A program made the position numbers and the translations under genes. From JBEKSX01 sp049516635 (GTDB lineage: Bacteria > Bacteroidota > Ignavibacteria > Tepidaquicellales > OLB5): a stretch of DNA of 7,728 nt. A model generated the notes under the pieces. That model did no database searches and was not told the DNA's origin. It saw only the letters and a program-made list of their open reading frames with translations. Of this stretch, positions 1 to 4,996 are shown piece by piece; the stretch's first letter is position 1, and each line of letters opens with the position of its first letter. The stretch lies in NCBI GenBank assembly GCA_049516635.1, contig JBEKSX010000112.1, positions 1 to 7,728 on the forward strand, written 5' to 3'.

Positions 1-317
1 TTGTGAACTATTACGAGTCAGCTTCCATCTATATGCAGCTCTCATATATAGAAGCATTCGGCATAGCCCAGGTCGAAGCTATGCTCAATGGTTGTATCCC
101 GGTTTCGAATGACGGATTTGCTTTACCCGAGGTCATTGGCGATGCGGGGTTCGTAATAAAAGATTTTGATATAGAAAAATATTTATCAGTAATAAAAGAG
201 ATCCTTGACAAAAAACATGAAGAACTAAGAGATAAAGCTGTTAAAAGAGTGCTTGATAATTTTACGTTTGATATTAGAAAGAACAAAATTCTGACTCTGC
301 TGCATAATCTTAATTGA
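1..317 (+). CDS. Glycosyltransferase family 4-type, C-terminal part (5' truncated by window)
   Basis: This is the C-terminal ~105 residues of a GT-B fold glycosyltransferase; the frame is open at the left edge, so the GTG at base 3 is probably internal and the true start lies outside. The nucleotide-sugar-binding part of the GT4/GT1-like family is visible: the EX7E signature (Glu17 and Glu25, counted from base 3, in EAFGIAQVE), then the small-residue segment GCIPV (30-34) and ALPEVIGD (40-47), which in this family contact the donor sugar nucleotide. The tail (about 55-104) is a Lys/Glu-rich helix, as usual for the final helix of GT-B enzymes. It would transfer a sugar from an NDP-sugar to a cytoplasmic or membrane-associated acceptor; donor and acceptor cannot be read from this fragment. 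A methyltransferase follows 44 bp downstream on the same strand, which suggests a polysaccharide or O-antigen type cluster. The stop codon is TGA at 315-317. Confidence 0.85.
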   Translation, partial: VNYYESASIYMQLSYIEAFGIAQVEAMLNGCIPVSNDGFALPEVIGDAGFVIKDFDIEKYLSVIKEILDKKHEELRDKAVKRVLDNFTFDIRKNKILTLLHNLN

Positions 318-361
318 CCTCATCTGAATGGATATAATTTTAAATATGATAAAAATGAATT

Positions 362-1414
362 ATGCAAAATAAATTACTAAATAAAATATGCTGCCCTTAT
401 GACAAAAATGAACTTGAACTGCGGGTATTCGAAACTCATAAAAAGAAATATGGTGATACGGAAATAGAAGAAGTATTGAACGGCGTATTAATTTCTAAAT
501 CCGATTGGCTTTACCCGATAATAAACGGCGTCCCGAGAATGCAATTCAATTCATTTTTAGATCATGAAATTTTACTGAAAAAATACTATCCTGCTTATAA
601 TTCAAATAAACGATCCATCATAAATAAGTATGGTAAAATACTCTCCGATTCTGTAAAAAAAACAAAAAAAACCGGAAAGAGCTTTGGACAGGAATGGAAA
701 ATATTTAAATATGATAGTGACACCACATGGGGATTTTCAAAAGACACACGGAAAAAAAGATTTTTAAAAGAACTTTTAACTGATGAAAATTCATTAAAAG
801 GAAAAAGCTTGATAGATATCGGCTGCGGCAATGGAGTACTTACCAGCGGTATAGCAGAATTTGGTATGGAAACCTTCGGTATCGACGTATCTCCGAGCGT
901 AGAAAGAGCGTACCTTAATAATCAAAATGTTAATTCCCATTTTTTACAAGCCGATCTTCAAAATCCCCCGTTTAAAAACCAGAGCTTTGATATTGTTTAT
1001 TCAACCGGTGTTTTACATCACACAAATAATACAGAGCTATCATTTTCCTGCATTTGCCCGCTTTTAAAACACTCGGGCCGTTTATATATCTGGTTATATA
1101 AACCTGAAAAAGATCTCAGGCATAATTTTTTAATTAATCTGAGAAAATTCACAAATAAACTACCCATCGCTATGCAGTATGTCTTTTATCTTACTTTTCT
1201 TGTTCCTCAGGGATTAATAAAAGAGAAATTAAGAGGAAAAAAAATTTCCTGGAGAGAACAATTGATAAATTATTTTGATGTTTTATCCCCCGAATTCAGA
1301 TTTGAGCATACACCGGAAGAAGTAAGATTATGGTTCACTAAAAGGAATTTCGGCAATATAAATGTAAGTATAACTGAATACCTCGGTTTCGGAATTTTCG
1401 GTGATCTGAATTAA
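362..1414 (+). CDS. Class I SAM-dependent methyltransferase with degenerate Trm112-like N-terminal domain
   Basis: A 350-residue soluble protein with a Rossmann-type methyltransferase core. Motif I is IDIGCGNG (151-158), the acidic ribose-binding residue is Asp175 (FGIDVS), the post-II acidic position is Asp198 (QADLQNPPF), and the motif IV/V region is FDIVYSTGVLHHT (209-221), followed by LLKHSGRLYIWLY (234-246), the usual strand after the 'leader reports' helix. The first ~60 residues look like the small zinc-ribbon/Trm112-like module seen at the front of many sugar or lipid methyltransferases (CCPYDKNELEL at 10-20, YPIINGVPRM at 51-60), but the second cysteine pair is missing, so zinc binding is doubtful. 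Substrate is unknown; a glycan or lipid-linked sugar is suggested by the glycosyltransferase 44 bp upstream. The ATG at 362 follows an A-rich leader without a Shine-Dalgarno sequence, which is normal in Bacteroidota-like genomes. Base composition is more AT-rich than in the TPR gene nearby, and A8 and A7 runs (655-670) encode the Lys-Thr-Lys-Lys stretch near residue 100. Confidence 0.85.
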   Translation: MQNKLLNKICCPYDKNELELRVFETHKKKYGDTEIEEVLNGVLISKSDWLYPIINGVPRMQFNSFLDHEILLKKYYPAYNSNKRSIINKYGKILSDSVKKTKKTGKSFGQEWKIFKYDSDTTWGFSKDTRKKRFLKELLTDENSLKGKSLIDIGCGNGVLTSGIAEFGMETFGIDVSPSVERAYLNNQNVNSHFLQADLQNPPFKNQSFDIVYSTGVLHHTNNTELSFSCICPLLKHSGRLYIWLYKPEKDLRHNFLINLRKFTNKLPIAMQYVFYLTFLVPQGLIKEKLRGKKISWREQLINYFDVLSPEFRFEHTPEEVRLWFTKRNFGNINVSITEYLGFGIFGDLN

Positions 1415-1453
1415 TATTCATCTTCATCCTAAGAACGTTTTTTCTTCCCTTAA

Positions 1454-1792
1454 TCACCCCGGAGGCCAGTGCATGGGTCTGCCGCTCAGCAGGTGGCAGT
1501 GCAGATGGAACACACTCTGTCCCGCAATCTCCTTGCAATTGATCACAAGACGGTAGCCGTCAAGTTTTTTCTCGCGGGCAATGGCTGTTGCTGCCAGAAT
1601 CAGTTTGCCTGCTGCATCGTAATTGTTCACATCCAGCTCATCGGTTGATTCAATATGCTGTTTCGGAATAATCACAATGTGTGTAGGTGCCATCGGGTTT
1701 ATATCGTTGAAGGCAAGCACTTCACCTGTTTCATAAACTATAGTTGAAGGGACCTTTCTTTCTGCTATTTTACAAAATAGACAATCTTCCAT
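1454..1792 (-). CDS. hinT: HIT-family (HinT-like) purine nucleotide phosphoramidase
   Basis: A complete 112-residue histidine-triad protein of normal length for the HinT/PKCI branch. The C-terminal block GQSVFHLHCHLLSGRPMHWPPG-type signature covers residues 91-112: His96, His98 and His100 form the triad, His98 being the expected nucleophile, and the terminal WPPG is characteristic of HinT rather than GalT or Fhit branches. An N-terminal CxxC (Cys4, Cys7, in DCLFCKI) and the conserved segment PTHIVIIPKQHI (36-47) are also present; CxxC-containing members often bind zinc. The family hydrolyses nucleoside phosphoramidates and aminoacyl-adenylates in the cytoplasm. The ATG at 1790-1792 lies 3 bp after the stop of the TPR lipoprotein gene, so the two are almost certainly co-transcribed; this spacing may reflect simple operon packing and does not imply a shared function. 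The gene converges on the methyltransferase with 39 bp between stops, where I see no convincing terminator. Confidence 0.95.
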   Translation of the reverse strand: MEDCLFCKIAERKVPSTIVYETGEVLAFNDINPMAPTHIVIIPKQHIESTDELDVNNYDAAGKLILAATAIAREKKLDGYRLVINCKEIAGQSVFHLHCHLLSGRPMHWPPG

Positions 1793-1795
1793 ATA

Positions 1796-4183
1796 TCATT
1801 TTTTCTGTACAGGTTCTCCTTTGGGTTCCGATTCTTTTTTCATATTTTCGATATCGGGTGATCCCGGCGGGTTAGTTATGTCATTTACATTTCCTTCATT
1901 ACCTGTAGGAGTTTTGTCATTTTTGATCTCCTGTTGTTTTGCATTCGTCGTATCGGTCATGCTCAATGTATCTTTTTTAGTCTGAAGCGAATCCGTCTCC
2001 GGTTTCAGTGTATCGTTCTTCGACGCAATAAATTTCTGATATTCCAGAATTTTCCCGGATACCTGCTGGACAAGCTGTGATTTAGGTGCAAGCTGTATGA
2101 TATTGCTGTAGTAAAAATAAGCGCTGTCAGGCTTATTCAGGACATTCTCGTATATCCAGCCCGCAGCATAATTTGCACGTGCGAAATATTTTGATGAGGA
2201 AAAATTGGTTACAATATTTTCAAATTCCTGCAATGCCGGAATATATTCTTTCGAAACGAACCTGCTCTCCGCATCCAGATACATGCTGTCAACGGAACCT
2301 GTCATCAGGTTCTCATCTTCTACGGGAAGGTTCAATATTCTCCTGCTCGCATTTGCTACCGAAGAAAGCGGGTACTCATTGATAATTTTACGGAAGATCT
2401 GATCAGAACCCGCCTCATCATTGTTGCTCCTGTAAAGACTTGCCAGGGCAAATAATACTTTAGCTTTAAATTCATGGTCTTTTGATTGTTCATAAGCATC
2501 ATTCAGATACTGGATTGCAGAATCCTGCTTACGCATTGCGTAAATAAAAAGTTCAGCCAGCTCAAATTTTGCTTTCGTTATGTTTTCGACCTTGACCCTT
2601 GCAGAATCTTCTTTGGCCCTCGCGGAATCTTCTGGAGTCATGGACTGTGTAAGCGTATCTTTCTTCATCTTTAGTGTATCCTGCGGTTTGTTCAGCAATG
2701 TATCCAGCGGTTTTTTCAATTTTTGTATACTGCCCTCTTCAGGTAAATTTCCTACTGAATCAACAAAGATCGGGTCACCGCCGGGTCTGCCGCCGTCACC
2801 TTTTCCTTTTTTCTCCTGGTCCTTCTGTTCCTGTTCCTGCGGGTTCTTACTGTTATTATCCCTCTGGTAATTAATAAAAGTAGTATCGTTATCGATGTTT
2901 ATCTGTGATCCGGTTATTATCGACCTTAGTTCAAAATATGTTTTAAATACTTTCATCCTTGAAGTTGCCGGTTGATAGTAATGCCCGGCACTGCTTTCTT
3001 CGCCAGACAGCTTAAAATATTTATATGCGGTAAGGTAGTCTCCAAGTATATTTTCGTTATAAACACCCATCGAATAGCACGCATCGGAAGAAGCCGGAGT
3101 ACGTCCATAGGTCATTATTACGTATTTGTAATGATCAATAGCATTTTTATAGTCTTTCTTCTCTTCATAATATTTTGCCTGGAGAAGCTCAATATCGGAA
3201 ACGTAAACAGAATTATCTTTATATTTTACCTTCAGTTTTTCAAGCTGTTCTTCTACATTCGTGAAATTATTGCTTGATATAAGATATTTTAGATTGTTGA
3301 ACCGGGATAAATATTCCAGCTCATATGTAGTACTGTAATCACGGACTTTATCAAATTCAGCAGCCCCTTTACCCGGGTCAGTTCTGGCAACCAGGGTGGC
3401 TATCAGGAACTGCATCTGTGCTTTGAATTCATTGTCCTTTGAATGCTGAATGGATTTTTCATAGCTCGAAATCGCACTGCTGTAATCTTTTATGCTGATG
3501 TAATACTCCGCCATAGACTGGTATGCACCCGATATTATCAGCTCATCTTTCGAAGTGTTGATCAGCTTATCGAACCTGTCAAGTGCATCGGTATAATCCT
3601 TCAGCCTGGATTCGGTGCGGGCGTAATACAAAATTGCTTCTTCAAGGAGCGGGCTTGCCGAAAGCTTGGAAATAAATTCACTGAATTTCCGCTCGGCTTT
3701 CAGGTAATCGCCGAGATAGTAATACGATTCACCGATAAGCATTACCGCCTTATCCATGAAAGCACTGCTTTTGTGGTATTGAATGACCTTCGATGCTTTT
3801 TCTATAGCTTTGTTGAAGTCATCCATTCCCTCCTGGCTCAATCGCGGATTAATGTATACAGAATCGATACTGTTACTGTAATTCGAAAGCAGCTGATTTG
3901 TATAGATATCATAGCCATCACTAAAATTCTCTTTTGCGTTAAAAAATGTATTAAAGTAGGTTCCGAAATTTTCTGTTCGATTTCCGAGGAACATGTAACT
4001 TGTGTACCCCTGGAAAGCAGGATCAAGGGTGAGTTCATAATTGGGTTCGGGGTCCTCAACAGTAGTATCAGTTATTGTGTAGGTCCTGTATTTGAAAGTA
4101 GAACATGACTGCATCAATACAGCAAATACCATGAGCAGAGCTGGAATTCCGATCTTAAGTAATGTATTTTTGAGTACTGTCAT
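1796..4183 (-). CDS. TPR-repeat outer-membrane/periplasmic lipoprotein, PorW/SprE-like
   Basis: A 795-residue predicted lipoprotein. I chose the ATG at 4181-4183; an in-frame TTG at 4193-4195 would add four residues. A hydrophobic signal (about 8-26) ends in LMQSC, giving a lipid-modified Cys27; the -3/-2 residues (Met, Gln) are not textbook for a lipobox. A segment GTYFNTFFNAKENF (74-87) precedes a long array of TPR-like helix pairs (about 110-400; for example AFMDKAVMLIGESYYYLGDY and its successors). A charged, probably disordered linker (about 440-530) is rich in Asp-Thr-Leu and Asp-Ser-Ala motifs. A second TPR block spans about 535-715, and the Lys/Thr/Asp/Pro-rich tail is again probably disordered. 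The signal, the NxFFNAKExF-like entry and the two TPR blocks resemble PorW/SprE, lipoproteins required for type IX secretion in Bacteroidota; that identity is inferred from memory of the family and not proven. It could otherwise be a general BamD-like or scaffold TPR lipoprotein. Two T9SS cargo genes lie upstream on the same strand, and the HIT gene follows 3 bp downstream. Confidence 0.85.
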   Translation of the reverse strand: MTVLKNTLLKIGIPALLMVFAVLMQSCSTFKYRTYTITDTTVEDPEPNYELTLDPAFQGYTSYMFLGNRTENFGTYFNTFFNAKENFSDGYDIYTNQLLSNYSNSIDSVYINPRLSQEGMDDFNKAIEKASKVIQYHKSSAFMDKAVMLIGESYYYLGDYLKAERKFSEFISKLSASPLLEEAILYYARTESRLKDYTDALDRFDKLINTSKDELIISGAYQSMAEYYISIKDYSSAISSYEKSIQHSKDNEFKAQMQFLIATLVARTDPGKGAAEFDKVRDYSTTYELEYLSRFNNLKYLISSNNFTNVEEQLEKLKVKYKDNSVYVSDIELLQAKYYEEKKDYKNAIDHYKYVIMTYGRTPASSDACYSMGVYNENILGDYLTAYKYFKLSGEESSAGHYYQPATSRMKVFKTYFELRSIITGSQINIDNDTTFINYQRDNNSKNPQEQEQKDQEKKGKGDGGRPGGDPIFVDSVGNLPEEGSIQKLKKPLDTLLNKPQDTLKMKKDTLTQSMTPEDSARAKEDSARVKVENITKAKFELAELFIYAMRKQDSAIQYLNDAYEQSKDHEFKAKVLFALASLYRSNNDEAGSDQIFRKIINEYPLSSVANASRRILNLPVEDENLMTGSVDSMYLDAESRFVSKEYIPALQEFENIVTNFSSSKYFARANYAAGWIYENVLNKPDSAYFYYSNIIQLAPKSQLVQQVSGKILEYQKFIASKNDTLKPETDSLQTKKDTLSMTDTTNAKQQEIKNDKTPTGNEGNVNDITNPPGSPDIENMKKESEPKGEPVQKK

Positions 4184-4268
4184 TATTTTCGTCAAATCAA
4201 ATTAACCCTTTTATTGAAAATTATCAATGGAAACACAGAAAGAGATAAATTAATACCCTGAATAGAAT

Positions 4269-4369
4269 CAGGTCCGTAAAAGTTTATAAAGTTTATAAGG
4301 ATCGTAAAGTTCATCAAGTTTGTCAGGTTTGTAAAGTTTATTAAAATTGGTTAAGTTAATAAAGTAAAC
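4269..4369. repeat. Degenerate 9-bp tandem repeat array
   Basis: About eleven adjacent units of 9 bp (two units have 10) with consensus roughly AAAGTTTAT. Examples are AAAGTTTAT (4288-4296), AAAGTTCAT (4306-4314), CAAGTTTGT (4315-4323), CAGGTTTGT (4324-4332), AAAGTTTAT (4333-4341) and TAAGTTAAT (4352-4360). The core GTTT/GTTC followed by A/G-T is kept while flanking bases drift. The array starts 86 bp upstream of the start codon of the TPR lipoprotein gene. It does not resemble DnaA boxes or a CRISPR, since there are no spacers. Function is unknown. Confidence 0.7.
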
Positions 4370-4407
4370 AAGACATCTTTAATTTTTAATTTTAAAATGT
4401 AACTTTG

Positions 4408-4426
4408 TCCGAAGGACTCCTTCGGA
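4408..4426. repeat. GC-rich hairpin within AT-rich palindromic flanks
   Basis: TCCGAAGG (4408-4415) and CCTTCGGA (4419-4426) form a perfect 8-bp stem with a 3-nt loop ACT. Both sides carry the self-complementary word ATTTTAAAAT (4389-4398 and 4429-4438), so a larger cruciform is possible, although the spacing to the core is unequal (9 nt left, 2 nt right). T-runs follow on the plus strand (4451-4457), so a bidirectional terminator-like role is conceivable, but no gene ends close by. Confidence 0.55.
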
Positions 4427-4503
4427 GAATTTTAAAATTTTAATTTTAAATTTTTTTGTTACCCGAAATTCGTTAGTAACACTGCAGGGTACCCCCCTAC
4501 TAC

Positions 4504-4533
4504 TTAAGTAATCGATTTAATGTTTAAGTAATC
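4504..4533. repeat. Direct repeat TTAAGTAATC, two copies 20 bp apart
   Basis: TTAAGTAATC occurs at 4504-4513 and again at 4524-4533, an exact 20-bp offset or about two helical turns on the same face. A 9-bp inverted copy, ATTACTTAA, occurs at 4633-4641. The arrangement resembles a paired operator, but the words are short and AT-rich, the nearest start codon (4183, minus strand) is over 300 bp away, and chance is a serious alternative. Confidence 0.3.
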
Positions 4534-4744
4534 AAAAACGCAAAATCCCTCTCCTAATTTAAATCCGTTAACTGACATATAACTATTTTATATTTAATGT
4601 ACTTACGACCATGATGTTATTTTATTGATTTCATTACTTAAAATGATAGATTTCTAGACCCCTTTCCTCCAATTGAAATCGGGAGGACTTCACCCTGGTA
4701 AGGGGGAGAGCTACCACTCGAGCCACGATTTTCTAATAATGTTC

Positions 4745-4803
4745 GTAGAGACGACCCGGTGGGTCGTCTCGCACTAGGAGACGCCTCACCGAGGCGTCTC
4801 TAC
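4745..4803. repeat. 59-bp double-hairpin REPIN-like palindromic element
   Basis: The element is bounded by a perfect inverted repeat, GTAGAGACG (4745-4753) and CGTCTCTAC (4795-4803). Inside are two perfect 10-bp stems with 3-nt loops: GAGACGACCC/GGGTCGTCTC around loop GGT (4748-4770) and GAGACGCCTC/GAGGCGTCTC around loop ACC (4778-4800), separated by GCACTAG. The second hairpin is an inverted copy of the first with two base-pair swaps that keep pairing, and the two loops are complementary. This is the architecture of REPIN-type elements (two REP hairpins in inverted orientation), normally moved by RAYT/Y1 transposases encoded elsewhere. No transposase is in this window. Confidence 0.75.
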
Positions 4804-4944
4804 ACCTAGCCAAAATCCACAAATACAAATATAATATAATAATCTGCAGAAATCAAGGCAATAATTTAGTATAGCTGTGAAATTCAGTGTTATTTTGATA
4901 CGTTTTAAAAGTGCAGTTTATTAAGATATTCTTTTCGGATCAAC

Positions 4945-4975
4945 AAAAAAGGCAGTTATGGTTAATAACTGCCTT
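4945..4975 (-). terminator. Intrinsic terminator of the SBBP-protein gene
   Basis: AAGGCAGTTAT (4949-4959) and ATAACTGCCTT (4965-4975) form a perfect 11-bp stem with a 5-nt loop. On the minus strand the stem is followed directly by six T residues (A6 at 4945-4950 on the plus strand). It begins 21 bp after the TAG stop of the SBBP-repeat gene, the right place to end the two-gene cargo transcript and separate it from the TPR-lipoprotein unit. Confidence 0.88.
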
Positions 4976-4996
4976 CTAACAGAATATTTCGTAATG

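Larger units (their letters stand above)
4184..4996. other. Gene-free, palindrome-rich intergenic region
   Basis: About 0.8 kb between two minus-strand genes without any credible open reading frame. From left to right it holds the leader of the TPR lipoprotein gene (no promoter recognised with confidence), a 9-bp period array (4269-4369), a GC hairpin in AT-rich palindromic flanks (4389-4439), a weak hairpin TGTTAC...GTAACA (4457-4481), repeated TTAAGTAAT(C) words (4504-4533 and inverted at 4633-4641), a tRNA-like or palindromic remnant (4659-4728), a double-hairpin element (4745-4803), an AT-rich stretch in which I see nothing (4804-4940), and the terminator of the SBBP gene (4945-4975). The density of unrelated small repeats suggests a tolerated landing zone for palindromic mini-elements. 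Confidence 0.75.

Noticed and set aside
1415..1453. Bidirectional terminator between the convergent methyltransferase and HIT genes
   Set aside because: There is a T-run at 1438-1443, but the only stem (AAGAA/TTCTT) is 5 bp, AT-rich and overlaps it.
1338..1538. 66-residue minus-strand frame
   Set aside because: It overlaps the 3' ends of both the methyltransferase and the HIT gene in another frame and shows no family resemblance.
3443..4108. 221-residue open frame on the plus strand
   Set aside because: It lies wholly antisense to the TPR lipoprotein gene, has no recognisable domain or leader, and is explained by codon bias of the opposite strand.
4184..4260. Bacteroidota-type promoter (TTTG/TAnnTTTG) for the TPR lipoprotein gene
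   Set aside because: Only partial matches such as TAATTTG near 4200 were seen, without a properly spaced upstream TTTG element; too weak to annotate.
4659..4728. Functional tRNA-Thr gene
   Set aside because: Only the anticodon arm is convincing; acceptor-stem pairing is absent, the D-loop lacks a canonical GG and the T stem does not pair.
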